Positions 44,616 through 52,397 of a stretch of DNA of 64,000 bases are shown here, piece by piece; the stretch's first letter is position 1, and each line of letters begins with the position of its first letter. The stretch spans positions 1 through 64,000 of the forward strand of contig VGZD01000002.1 in assembly GCA_016872715.1 (NCBI GenBank). The letters run 5' to 3'. The notes beneath the pieces were generated by a model that was not told the origin of the DNA, ran no database searches, and worked only from the letters and a program-made list of their open reading frames with translations. The stretch is from Planctomycetota bacterium (GTDB lineage: Bacteria > Planctomycetota > UBA1135 > GCA-002686595). The position numbers were made by a program, and so were the translations under genes.

Positions 44616-45718
44616 CACGCTCCCCTCGCGAAAAGGCCGCGCGACTCGCGCACGCGCCGGTCTACTTCTCCAGCCAGTTGCGAGAGCGGCAGGACCGCAT
44701 CGGCGAGTCCAGCGCGCACCACGGCACCCGGCATGCCCCACACGACGCTCGTCGGCTCATCCTGCGCCAGCACCGTGCCGCCGGCTTGTCCGATGACCTC
44801 CGCTCCCAACAACCCATCCTGTCCCATGCCGGTCAGCACGAGGCACAGCGAGCTGGCGCCCCACGTCGCGGCCACGGAACGGAACAGCACATCGACCGCG
44901 GGTCGGCAGAAGTTCTCCGGCGCACCTTGATGGAGCGTGACGCTGACAGCGCCGTAGGCGCGCCGCAGCTCCATGTGATGGTCGCCGGGCGCGATCAGGA
45001 CGCTCCCGGCGCGGACCGTATCCCCGTCGGTGGCCTCGTGCACGCGCAGGCTGCAGCGCAGGTTGAGGTTGCGGGCAAGGTTGGCTGTGAATCCGGGGGG
45101 CATGTGCTGCACGATCACGATGGGCACTGGGAAATCCGCGGGCAGCGCGGGGAGAAACTCGGCCAGCGCGTTGGGACCTCCCGTGGACACGCCGATCGCG
45201 AGAACTTCGATGCGCGCGCTGAGCTTGGGCCGCGCAGCGCGTGGAAGCACCGTGGGAGCGACGCTCTGCGCGACGCTCGCCACGAGCGCAGCCAGCGCGG
45301 GCCTGCTCGCTCGGCTGCGCGAGCGAGCGAGCAACTCGGCGCCGAACGCGCGCGCCACGACGCACAGATCGGCGTCGCTCTCGGGGCGCTCGAGCGTGTC
45401 ATCGGCGCCGGCGGACAGGGCCTGCGCGAGTGCGGCGCGACCATCGACGCTGCCGTGCGCCAGCGCGACGATGCGAGCGCGCGGAAAGGCCTCGCGCACG
45501 CGGGCGAGCGAGCTGCGCCAGTCCTCGTCCGCCATGCACAGATCGAGCACGACCACGTCGGGGACGCTGTCCGCGCACTTGGCGAGTGCCAGCGCCGTGG
45601 AACCCACGGACGCGCACAACTCGACGTCATCCGACGCGCACAGGCCATTCTTGATGACCTTGCGCGCGAGCGCCGAGTCCTCGATCACCGCCACCCGCAG
45701 GCTCCCCACGGAGTTCAC
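44615..45718 (-). CDS. cheB: Protein-glutamate methylesterase CheB with degenerate receiver
   Basis: 367 aa; GTG start at 45718 overlaps the preceding cheY stop (GTGA). The C-terminal methylesterase (~175-360) has the Ser of GVSTGGPNALAEF, His of VIVQHMPPGFT and Asp of GMGQDGLLG, all needed for catalysis. The N-terminal receiver has an acidic pair (VIEDSALARK) and an Asp (VVVLDLCMADEDW). It lacks the usual MPxxDG after it, the Thr/Ser position reads ALAHGS and the conserved Lys-Pro reads ERP. Phospho-control may therefore be changed. It demethylates or deamidates receptors opposite to CheR. Confidence 0.9.
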   Translation of the reverse strand: MNSVGSLRVAVIEDSALARKVIKNGLCASDDVELCASVGSTALALAKCADSVPDVVVLDLCMADEDWRSSLARVREAFPRARIVALAHGSVDGRAALAQALSAGADDTLERPESDADLCVVARAFGAELLARSRSRASRPALAALVASVAQSVAPTVLPRAARPKLSARIEVLAIGVSTGGPNALAEFLPALPADFPVPIVIVQHMPPGFTANLARNLNLRCSLRVHEATDGDTVRAGSVLIAPGDHHMELRRAYGAVSVTLHQGAPENFCRPAVDVLFRSVAATWGASSLCLVLTGMGQDGLLGAEVIGQAGGTVLAQDEPTSVVWGMPGAVVRAGLADAVLPLSQLAGEVDRRVRESRGLFARGA

Positions 45719-46089
45719 TGGATCCCGCGAATTCCGAGGATTTCGAGCTTTTCTTGGACCATCTCGGGCGTGAATGGCTTCATCAGGTATTCGTTGGCTC
45801 CCGCGGAGAGTGCCTGCACCACCTGCTCCATCTCGATCTCGGTCGTCACCATCATCAGCGGCAGATCGCGCCACTCCGAGCTCGCGCGCACGCTCTGGAT
45901 GAACTCGTAGCCGTTCATCTCGGGCATGTTCCAGTCCACCAGGGCGATCGCGGGCAGGGGTCCAGACCGCAGTCGCTCGAGCGCCTCCTTGCCATGCGCG
46001 GCCTGCACGACCTCGAAGCCGAGGTTGGTGAGGATGCGCGTGAGCACGGTTCGAATCACAGCCGAGTCGTCGATGACCAGAGCTCTCAC
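45715..46089 (-). CDS. cheY: CheY-type response regulator (second copy)
   Basis: 124-aa stand-alone receiver with D7-D8, D52 (LVDWNMPEMNGYEF), VTTEIEME and LMKPFTPEM, all intact. GTG start at 46089. It sits between cheW and cheB in the main che unit and overlaps cheB by 4 bp. It is about half identical by eye to the CheY at 43032, so the cluster has two distinct receivers that could share CheA phosphate, one possibly as a sink. Confidence 0.92.
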   Translation of the reverse strand: MRALVIDDSAVIRTVLTRILTNLGFEVVQAAHGKEALERLRSGPLPAIALVDWNMPEMNGYEFIQSVRASSEWRDLPLMMVTTEIEMEQVVQALSAGANEYLMKPFTPEMVQEKLEILGIRGIQ

Positions 46090-46125
46090 GTGTGCACCTC
46101 GCGTGGCGTGGGATGGGAGTCGAAC

Positions 46126-46563
46126 TCAGGCCTTGGTGGGCACGAGCAGGACCTTGTCGGCATCGAGCAGCAACAGCAGCTCGTTCTCCAGCTTCGCGAC
46201 CTTGCTGATCAGCCCGCGCGCGACACCGCGCAAGTTCTCCGGCGGTCGTTCCAAGATCGCATCGTCCACCTCGACCACGTCGCCGATCTCGTCGACGAGC
46301 AGCGAAACCGCGCCTCCCTCGGTGCGCAGCACGACGTTCATCGAGCGGCCGCTGCTCTCGCGCGGACCGCGATCCAAGCGACGCCGCAGGTCGATCGCCG
46401 TGACGATCTGACCCCGCAGGTTGATCAACCCACGCACGACCTCGGGAGCGAGCGGAACGGCCGTCATCTCCTGATCGCGCAGGACTTCCTGAACTCGGTG
46501 GACCTCGACGCCGAACAGGGCGCGGTCGAGGTAGAAGGTGCAGAACTGACGGGATGTGCTCAT
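46126..46563 (-). CDS. cheW: CheW coupling protein
   Basis: 145-aa CheW domain (two SH3-like barrels) that bridges CheA and receptors. Typical strands are FCTFYLDRALFGVEVHRVQEVL, VVRGLINLRGQIVTAIDLRR and VSLLVDEIGDVVEV. It is 19 bp downstream of cheA and 36 bp upstream of cheY, in the same unit. Full length. Confidence 0.93.
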   Translation of the reverse strand: MSTSRQFCTFYLDRALFGVEVHRVQEVLRDQEMTAVPLAPEVVRGLINLRGQIVTAIDLRRRLDRGPRESSGRSMNVVLRTEGGAVSLLVDEIGDVVEVDDAILERPPENLRGVARGLISKVAKLENELLLLLDADKVLLVPTKA

Positions 46564-46582
46564 GGTTGCTCTGTTCCTTGCT

Positions 46583-48196
46583 CTAGACGGCGTGGGTCTC
46601 GCACGCGTTCGCGAAGCGCTTCACCACCGCGGCGGTGTCGAGCAGGTCGGTCACCTTGCCGCCGATCACGGCCGTGCCGAGCAACCCGGCGCGCTGGGAG
46701 CGGCGTTGCACCTTCAATTCCTGCTCGACGATGTCGAGGATGCGCTCGACGACGAGCCCGTAGCTGCGCTCGCCCTCGCGGACGACGACGACCGACAGCC
46801 CTCGGCCGGGGGCATCCGCCTCCTCGTAGCCGAAATGCTCGGCGAGCGAGATCAGCGGCAGGATCTCATCGCGGTACTGGACGACGCGCTGCTGACCGGA
46901 CGACTCGATCTGGTCCGCGGCGAATTCCTCGAGCCGCGCGGCCTCTTCGAGCGCGGCGGCCATGCGCTGGCCACCTCCGACGCTGAACAGCAGCAGGCGG
47001 CGCTTCGCGCTCTCGCTGGCGCTCGTGGCCGCGCTCGCGGCACCGCTCGCGCGCTCGCGCGTCTCGCTGATCACGTGCGCGCGCTGGGCGAGGCCCATCA
47101 CGTCGAGGATCAACGCCACCTTGCCATCGCCCATGATCGTCGCTCCCGCGAAGGCCGTGAGTCCCTTCAGGAGCTTGCCGAGCGGCTTGACGACGATCTC
47201 CTCGGTGTCGCAGATCCGATCGACGACGAGGCCGAAGTGGCGATCGTCGGCCTGCAGCACCACGATGTTGACGGCCTCCTCGCCCTTGGCGCGCTGCGCG
47301 AGCCCGAGTTCGCCGTCGAGGTACACCAGCGGCAAGAGCGCGCCGCGCAGCCGGTACACGGGGCTGCCTTCGATCATCTCGATGCCCTTGCGCGCGGCCT
47401 CACGTTCGAGCCGCACGAGCTCGAGCAGCGAGACTTGCGGGATCGCGAAGCGCTCCTCGCCGGTGACCACCACCAGCGCCGGGATGATCGCGAGCGTGAG
47501 CGGGATCTTGATGCGGATCGTGAGCCCTTCGAGGCCGCGGTTTTGCAGGTCGACTTGCCCGCCGGTCTTCTCGATGTTCGAACGCACGACGTCCATGCCG
47601 ACGCCGCGGCCGGACACGTTGGTGACGACCGTGGCGGTCGTGAGCCCCGCGGCGAAGATCAGCATGCTCGCCTCGCGCTCGCTCATGCGCGACGCCTGCT
47701 CCTGCGTGATCATGCCGCTGGAGACGGCCTTGCGCTTGACGCGCTCGATGTCGATGCCACCGCCGTCGTCGGAGATCTGGATGATGACCTGCCCGCCCTC
47801 GTGGAACGCGCGCAGCGCCAGCACGCCTTCCGCAGGCTTGCCGCGCTGGGCACGGATCTCCGGCGTTTCGATGCCGTGATCGCAGGCGTTGCGCACGATG
47901 TGCGTCAGCGGGTCCTTGATCGCCTCGAGGACCGTCTTGTCGAGCTCGGTGTCCTTGCCGTCCATCTCGACGCGGATCTTCTTGCCGAGCGACTGTGACA
48001 AGTCGCGCACGACGCGCGGCAGCTTGCTCCACACGTTCGAGATCGGCTGCATGCGCGTCTTCATGACGCTCTCCTGCAGCTCGGTCGTGATCAGGTTCAG
48101 CCGCTGCGTGGTCGCGAGGAAGCCGTTGTCGCTGGAGCTCGTGGTGAACTGCAGCACTTGATTGCGCGCGAGCACGAGCTCGCCCACGAGGTTCAT
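46583..48196 (-). CDS. cheA: CheA kinase core (3' part, downstream of an in-frame amber codon)
   Basis: 537 codons from the ATG at 48196, in the same frame as the HPt part at 48209-48904. The only interruption is a TAG at 48211-48209. This part carries dimerisation (MNLVGELVLARNQ), the HATPase N-box THIVRNACDHGIETPE, G-boxes ISDDGGGIDIERVK and GRGVGMDVVRSNIEKTGG, and two CheW-like regulatory domains (~290-400; ~400-535). No Shine-Dalgarno precedes 48196. It may be a second polypeptide, an artefact of sequencing, or the remainder of an inactivated gene. Confidence 0.88.
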   Translation of the reverse strand: MNLVGELVLARNQVLQFTTSSSDNGFLATTQRLNLITTELQESVMKTRMQPISNVWSKLPRVVRDLSQSLGKKIRVEMDGKDTELDKTVLEAIKDPLTHIVRNACDHGIETPEIRAQRGKPAEGVLALRAFHEGGQVIIQISDDGGGIDIERVKRKAVSSGMITQEQASRMSEREASMLIFAAGLTTATVVTNVSGRGVGMDVVRSNIEKTGGQVDLQNRGLEGLTIRIKIPLTLAIIPALVVVTGEERFAIPQVSLLELVRLEREAARKGIEMIEGSPVYRLRGALLPLVYLDGELGLAQRAKGEEAVNIVVLQADDRHFGLVVDRICDTEEIVVKPLGKLLKGLTAFAGATIMGDGKVALILDVMGLAQRAHVISETRERASGAASAATSASESAKRRLLLFSVGGGQRMAAALEEAARLEEFAADQIESSGQQRVVQYRDEILPLISLAEHFGYEEADAPGRGLSVVVVREGERSYGLVVERILDIVEQELKVQRRSQRAGLLGTAVIGGKVTDLLDTAAVVKRFANACETHAV

Positions 48197-48208
48197 CAGC
48201 CGGTCGAG

Positions 48209-48904
48209 CTATCCGACGTCGACGCGAATCGAGCTGTCCGCGACGGAGTGTTCGACCGCCGCGGCGGCGGGTACCGCGCTACTGGAGGCGGGCGCGGTGG
48301 CAGCGGCGGGGTCGGGCGTGCGCACCGCTTCCGGAGCGCTCGGAGCCGGTGCGCGAACCGCTGCGTCGGCGGCGGCTTGGGCAGGGGCCGAGGCGGCGGC
48401 GGGAGTCGGTGTGGCGGAACTCGTCGCGGCGGCACCGGTCGCGGCGGCACCGGTCGCGGCGGCAGCGGTCGCGCTCGCGGGGCTCGCTGCACACAGAGGG
48501 CGCTTCACGGGCTTGGCGAACTCGCCCTGCAGCCGCGTCAGCGTCTCCTTGAGCTCGGTGAACTCGTCGGGGCCCTCGCTGCCCTGCTTCTCGATGCTGC
48601 CGAGCATGCGTCGGGTCGCGTCGACGAGCGACAAGAGCGCGCTGGTCGTCTCGCTGTCGACGCCGACCTTGCCGTCGCGCAACAGCGACAGCAGGTTCTC
48701 GCCCACGTGGGTCAGCGACTCGAGTCGGCCGAACCCGAGGAACCCGCAGGTTCCCTTGATGGTGTGGATCGAGCGGAAGATGCCCGCCAGCAACTCGCGC
48801 GCGTTGGGGTGGGACTCCAGCGCGAGCAGGTCGGTGTCGAGGCGGTCGAGGTTCTCATGGCTCTCGACCAGGAATTCCGTCACGAGGTCGTCCATCTCGC
48901 CCAT
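48209..48904 (-). CDS. cheA: CheA N-terminal part (HPt/P1 domain and linker)
   Basis: 231 aa ending at the TAG at 48211-48209. The HPt domain has the phospho-accepting His47 in SIHTIKGTCGFLGFGRLE. A long Ala/Pro linker (partly 15-bp repeats, ATGAAATGAAAT) ends SSIRVDVG, and the frame continues after the stop as LDRLMNLVGELV, the normal start of the CheA dimerisation domain. The sense codon expected at the stop is Leu or similar, one base from TAG. Start ATG at 48904; an upstream Met frame is less likely. Confidence 0.88.
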   Translation of the reverse strand: MGEMDDLVTEFLVESHENLDRLDTDLLALESHPNARELLAGIFRSIHTIKGTCGFLGFGRLESLTHVGENLLSLLRDGKVGVDSETTSALLSLVDATRRMLGSIEKQGSEGPDEFTELKETLTRLQGEFAKPVKRPLCAASPASATAAAATGAAATGAAATSSATPTPAAASAPAQAAADAAVRAPAPSAPEAVRTPDPAAATAPASSSAVPAAAAVEHSVADSSIRVDVG

Positions 48905-49003
48905 GGGGATCTGTCTCTCGGCTGAAACCGGTGCTTGCGGTCGGGGAAAGGGCTCGGCCCCCTCCGTGAGGGCCGTGCTTAGGCTCCCCACCGCTTTCGA
49001 CGG

Positions 49004-49031
49004 CCATCGGACGCGCCTTGAGCGACTTTTG
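49004..49031 (-). promoter_or_regulatory. Weak sigma28-like element upstream of cheA
   Basis: On the minus strand CAAA (49028-49031), 16 bp, then TCCGATGG (49004-49011) resembles the flagellar/chemotaxis sigma28 pattern TAAA-N15-GCCGATAA. It would start transcription about 90 nt before the cheA ATG. The match is partial, so this is a hypothesis. Confidence 0.25.
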
Positions 49032-49229
49032 CGTTTCTTTCCTGAAACGTGACCGAGCCCGGCCCGAGTCTTGAAATCGCGACCGCATCCGCGCTCGGGC
49101 CCGACCCCGAGCCGCCGACGCGCTCACGCCCGGCGACTCATCCGAGCGAAGCGGGGTCGGTGGCAAGCGTGCGGAGGAGCGCCCGACCGGGAAACTTCGC
49201 CGCGGACCTGCGCTGCGAGCGCAAGAAAA

Positions 49230-49307
49230 TGGGGTGAGCGAGGGGACTCGAACCCCCGACCCCGAGGACCACAACCTCGTGCTCTAACCGACTGAGCTAC
49301 GCCCACC
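49230..49307 (-). tRNA. tRNA-His (GTG)
   Basis: A complete cloverleaf is seen on the minus strand. Acceptor GTGGGCG pairs with CGCTCAC. The D-arm is AGCTCAGTCGGTTAGAGC, and anticodon stem/loop CGAGG-TTGTGGT-CCTCG places GTG at 34-36. The T-arm is GGGGG-TTCGAGT-CCCCT. The gene encodes the extra 5' G-1 facing C73, the tRNA-His identity element, and CCA at the 3' end (49230-49232). A consensus promoter lies upstream at 49382-49410. Confidence 0.97.
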
Positions 49308-49381
49308 GTTCTCGCGACACGACGCGCGCCGTGTGGTGAGCGGCGCGCACCCCGCGGGGCTGCGCTCCAACGGGGGCGCAG

Positions 49382-49410
49382 AGAATCGGACGGCGAGTGG
49401 CGCTTGTCAA
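49382..49410 (-). promoter_or_regulatory. Promoter of tRNA-His
   Basis: A perfect -35 TTGACA (49405-49410, minus strand) is followed after 17 bp by GATTCT (49382-49387) as the -10. Transcription would begin about 68 nt before the mature tRNA 5' end at 49307. The perfect -35 and spacing make this one of the more credible promoters in the window. Confidence 0.6.
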
Positions 49411-49470
49411 GCGCAGAAGCGCACCGAAAGGCGACACGGCGGGCGCTTTCGGGCAATTTTCCGGGCTAGT

Positions 49471-49521
49471 TTCGCGGGCTCGCATCGCGGGCTCGGATCG
49501 TGGGCTCGCATCGTGGGCGAG
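49471..49521. repeat. 13-bp x 4 degenerate tandem repeat
   Basis: Units TTCGCGGGCTCG, CATCGCGGGCTCG, GATCGTGGGCTCG and CATCGTGGGCGAG are adjacent. Non-coding, upstream of the tRNA-His promoter. Confidence 0.65.
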
Positions 49522-49667
49522 GTTTCGGGCGGGATTCTCGCAACTCCCAGTCCCAGCTCCGTGGGTAGCTCGCTCGCCCCATCCGTCGGCCCCGCGACCG
49601 CGCCGCGGACCCCAGAACCGCCGCTGACTCGCCGCGGCGTTCGAGCTCAAGGCGAGTGTTCGAGTTC

Positions 49668-50108
49668 CTAGCGACCGAACAGCCGCTGCCAGAGCGAGCG
49701 CGGCGCACGGACAGGCTTGGCAGGGCGGCCGCCGCGGGCCTCCAATTGTTGGATCGGACCCGCAGAGAGCGCATCCACGCGTTGGCGCAGGAGCTCGTTC
49801 TCGCGTTGGACGGCGCCCAACGCGAGCAACAGGCGCTTTTGAGCCTCCTCGGAGGTGCGCAGCTCGCCCTCGAGCCGCTCCGCGCGGCGCACGGAGCCGC
49901 GCTCGACGCGCGCCGACCACTCGAGCTCCCCGGCCAGTCGCTGTCGCTGCGCCTGAGCAGCCTCACGCTCGCGCTCCGCCTGCACGCGGCGGGCCTCGAG
50001 CCGCTCGATCTGATCGAGGTATCCCTGTTCCCGCCGTCCCGGTCCGACCACCCGCGGACGCGCCGCCGGCAGCTCGTACACCCGCTCCCCGCTCTCGATG
50101 TTCAGCAT
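49668..50108 (-). CDS. Hypothetical coiled-coil protein
   Basis: 146 aa, no family recognised. The N-terminus MLNIESGERVYELPAARPRV is followed by a coiled coil rich in Arg, Glu, Gln and Ala from ~25 to ~115 (e.g. YLDQIERLEARRVQAERERE). A basic tail ends SLWQRLFGR. No signal peptide; cytoplasmic structural or adaptor role possible. ATG at 50108 is chosen; a longer frame upstream overlaps the leader of the divergent gene. Confidence 0.6.
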   Translation of the reverse strand: MLNIESGERVYELPAARPRVVGPGRREQGYLDQIERLEARRVQAEREREAAQAQRQRLAGELEWSARVERGSVRRAERLEGELRTSEEAQKRLLLALGAVQRENELLRQRVDALSAGPIQQLEARGGRPAKPVRAPRSLWQRLFGR

Positions 50109-50206
50109 CGCAATCCCCTCAGCCTGTGGACATCGGCGCGTCCAACCTGCACCTTGCCCTCCGTCCCACATTCCTCATCGAGGTTTCCTCCTCAGGAGCC
50201 GCCACC

Positions 50207-50968
50207 GTGCGTCCGTTCTGCACTCTCTCCCTGTCGTTGCTCGCAGCCTGCTCCGCGCCCCAGATCACGGGCACTCCCCATTACACGTTGCTCGAGCCGC
50301 GCGGCGACGTCGGATTCGCGACCGGCGGCAACCCGCTCGCCGAAACGACTCTCGCCGACCTCGGCATCGCCGGCGAGGAGAGCGCGATCGGCGCGCAGCT
50401 CGATCTCCTGTGGGGCTCGCCGCACCTCACGCTCGCCACGCAAGCGGCGAGCTGGGAGGGCGATGGCACGCTGAGCGTCGACTTCGGCGGCATCTCGGCC
50501 AGTGAGCCCGTGTCGACCCAGTTCGACCTCGGCGTCCACCGCGCCTACTTGACCTTCGACCTCGCCCCCACCGAGGCCGTCGAACTCGGCCTCGGCGTCG
50601 GCGCCTTGGTGTTCGACGTGAACGCGACCGTGACCCCCGACTCGGGGTTGGTGGCCGCGGAGAACGTCGATGAGCTGGTGCCGGTGCCGGTGCTCACGGC
50701 GCGCGCCGGAGGCCGCGTTTGGAAGCTCGATCTGGGCGCGACCGTGGCCGGCATGACGGCCGACGTCGACGGCAACGAAGCCAGCGTGCTCGACCTCGAC
50801 CTGAACGCGCGCTACGCGATCTTCGGCGAGCACGGCTCGTTCCATGGCGCGCTCGTCGCTGGTTGGCGCTCGACTCACATCGGCCTCGTCTACGACGACG
50901 GCGTCGAGAGCGTCGACCTCGACGCGACCTTCTCGGGCCCCTACATCGGCCTGCAACTGGGCTTCTAG
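50207..50968 (+). CDS. Beta-barrel-like lipoprotein of unknown function
   Basis: 253 aa from a GTG at 50207 preceded by AGGAG with 8-nt spacing. MRPFCTLSLSLLAACSAPQ gives a lipobox (LAAC). The body alternates short hydrophobic and polar strands (FDLGVHRAYLTFDLAPTEAV; SVLDLDLNARYAIFGEHGSF; AALVAGWRSTHIGLVYDDGV) and ends in GPYIGLQLGF with a terminal Phe, a pattern typical of outer-membrane beta-barrels. An outer-membrane-associated role is inferred. It ends 20 bp before the zinc-ribbon gene. Confidence 0.68.
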   Translation: MRPFCTLSLSLLAACSAPQITGTPHYTLLEPRGDVGFATGGNPLAETTLADLGIAGEESAIGAQLDLLWGSPHLTLATQAASWEGDGTLSVDFGGISASEPVSTQFDLGVHRAYLTFDLAPTEAVELGLGVGALVFDVNATVTPDSGLVAAENVDELVPVPVLTARAGGRVWKLDLGATVAGMTADVDGNEASVLDLDLNARYAIFGEHGSFHGALVAGWRSTHIGLVYDDGVESVDLDATFSGPYIGLQLGF

Positions 50969-50988
50969 CCGCGCGGAGCAGGCGCACG

Positions 50989-51369
50989 ATGAGCGTGGAA
51001 GGGCGTCCGCCGAGCTACGGCAACATGAGCGAGCAGCACTGGTCGCGCACGCGCAAGGAGCGCAATCGCGAGGCGCTCGACTACTACCTCGAACGCTCGC
51101 GCAAGCCCGGCGTCGCCGAGGGCGGAGCGGAGCGCAACTTCTACTGCATGCACTGCGAGGGCGTGATTCCGTTCGCGCCGCGCACGCGCTTTTGTCCGCA
51201 CTGCAAGGGCGAGCTCGACGAGCACGTCGTGCGCTACTTCAACTGGGTCGAGATCAACGAGCCGCCGGAGAGCGACCTCAAGGCGCTGCTGCCGTTCCTG
51301 ATCGGCGCGCTCGGCTTGCTCGCCCTCGGCGGGCTCGCATTCCTCGCGTGGAGCATTTGGCGCTCGTGA
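50989..51369 (+). CDS. Small zinc-ribbon membrane protein
   Basis: 126-aa protein with a charged N-terminus (ARKERNREALDYYLERSRK-like), a CxxC...CxxC zinc ribbon (YCMHCEGVIP...FCPHCKGELD), and a single C-terminal transmembrane helix (ALLPFLIGALGLLALGGLAF). It overlaps the downstream ThiF-like gene by 4 bp (GTGA), so the two are translationally coupled. No function known. Confidence 0.7.
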   Translation: MSVEGRPPSYGNMSEQHWSRTRKERNREALDYYLERSRKPGVAEGGAERNFYCMHCEGVIPFAPRTRFCPHCKGELDEHVVRYFNWVEINEPPESDLKALLPFLIGALGLLALGGLAFLAWSIWRS

Positions 51370-52397
51370 GCGCGAGCCGTTTCGACCGACAGGAGCGCTT
51401 CGCGCCGCTGGGCGCCGAGGGTCAGGCACGACTGGCGCGCTCACGCGTGCTGGTGGTCGGATGCGGCGCGCTCGGCGGCGCACTCGCGCAGTCGATGGTG
51501 CGCAGCGGCGTCGGCACGGTGCGGATCGTGGACCGCGACGTCGTCGAGGAGAGCAACCTGCCGCGGCAGGTGCTGTTCGAACCGCCGGACATCGGTCAGC
51601 CCAAGGCGCTCGTCGCCGCGCGAGCGCTCGGGCGCGTCGGCGGCCCCACGCGCATCGAGCCGCATGTGCGCCACCTCGACGGCGAGCTGCTGCGCGAGCT
51701 TGCGTCGGACGTCGACCTCGTGCTCGACGGGACGGACAACCTCGGCACGCGCTACCTGATCAACGACCATGCGGTCGAACGCGGCAGCGCGTGGGTCTAC
51801 GGCGGTGTGGTGGGCAGCTCCGGGCTCGTGTTTCCCGTCGTTCCGCCGGAGGGAGCGTGCCTGCGCTGTCTGTTTCCCGATCCTCCCCCGCCGGGCGCCC
51901 TGCCGACCTGCGACAACGCCGGCGTGATCCAGCCCGCCGTGGCAGCCATCGCGGCGCTGGCGGCGGGCGCCGCACTGCGCTTGCTCGGGGCGGCGCGCGA
52001 GCGTCGCGCCGCGGCGACGTCGCGGCTGATCGAGCTCGACGTCTGGTCGCTGGAGTGTCACGGGATCGAAGTTCCCCGCGCGAAGGACTGTCCGTGCTGC
52101 GCTCGGCGCGAATTCTCGTTCCTCGACGCGGACACCACGGGCGATGCACTCTCGCTGTGCGGGCGCCGCACCGTGCAAGTGCGTCCGAGCCGCTCGACGC
52201 GCGGCCGCATCGACCTCGCCAATCTGAAGGCACGCCTCGCCACGCTGGCGCAAGACGTCGCGCTGCTCGATGGCCTGCTGCGCTTTCGCATCGAGGACAT
52301 CACCTGCTCCGTGTTCCCCGACGGACGCGCGCTGTTCGAAGGCACCGACGACCCCATGCGAGCGCGCGCGCTGTACGACCGCTGGCTGGGTTCATGA
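51366..52397 (+). CDS. ThiF/MoeB-type E1-like adenylyltransferase
   Basis: 343 aa with the E1 fold. It has the ATP-binding VLVVGCGALGGALAQ, the RIVDRDVVEESNLPRQVLF segment, DLVLDGTDNLGTRYLINDHAV, and zinc cysteines in CLRCLF and CPCC. A candidate catalytic Cys lies in LPTCDNAGV. Such enzymes adenylate the C-terminal Gly-Gly of ThiS/MoaD-type sulfur carriers. No ThiS/MoaD gene is in the window, so the partner is unknown. The C-terminal ~60 residues (FPDGRALFEGTDDPMRARAL) match MoeB/ThiF C-terminal tails. GTG at 51366 overlaps the upstream stop. Confidence 0.83.
   Translation: MSASRFDRQERFAPLGAEGQARLARSRVLVVGCGALGGALAQSMVRSGVGTVRIVDRDVVEESNLPRQVLFEPPDIGQPKALVAARALGRVGGPTRIEPHVRHLDGELLRELASDVDLVLDGTDNLGTRYLINDHAVERGSAWVYGGVVGSSGLVFPVVPPEGACLRCLFPDPPPPGALPTCDNAGVIQPAVAAIAALAAGAALRLLGAARERRAAATSRLIELDVWSLECHGIEVPRAKDCPCCARREFSFLDADTTGDALSLCGRRTVQVRPSRSTRGRIDLANLKARLATLAQDVALLDGLLRFRIEDITCSVFPDGRALFEGTDDPMRARALYDRWLGS

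Larger units (their letters stand above)
49308..49667. other. 360-bp gap upstream of tRNA-His
   Basis: No gene is seen. It contains the tRNA promoter (49382-49410) and four degenerate 13-bp tandem units with the core TCG(C/T)GGGCTCG at 49471-49521. The coiled-coil gene ends at 49668. Confidence 0.5.

Noticed and set aside
48209..48211. Amber codon as pyrrolysine or programmed recoding
   Set aside because: Nothing in the window (no pyl genes, no structured read-through signal seen) supports recoding; other genes such as sucC, mnmA and fumC end with normal stops, including TAG.
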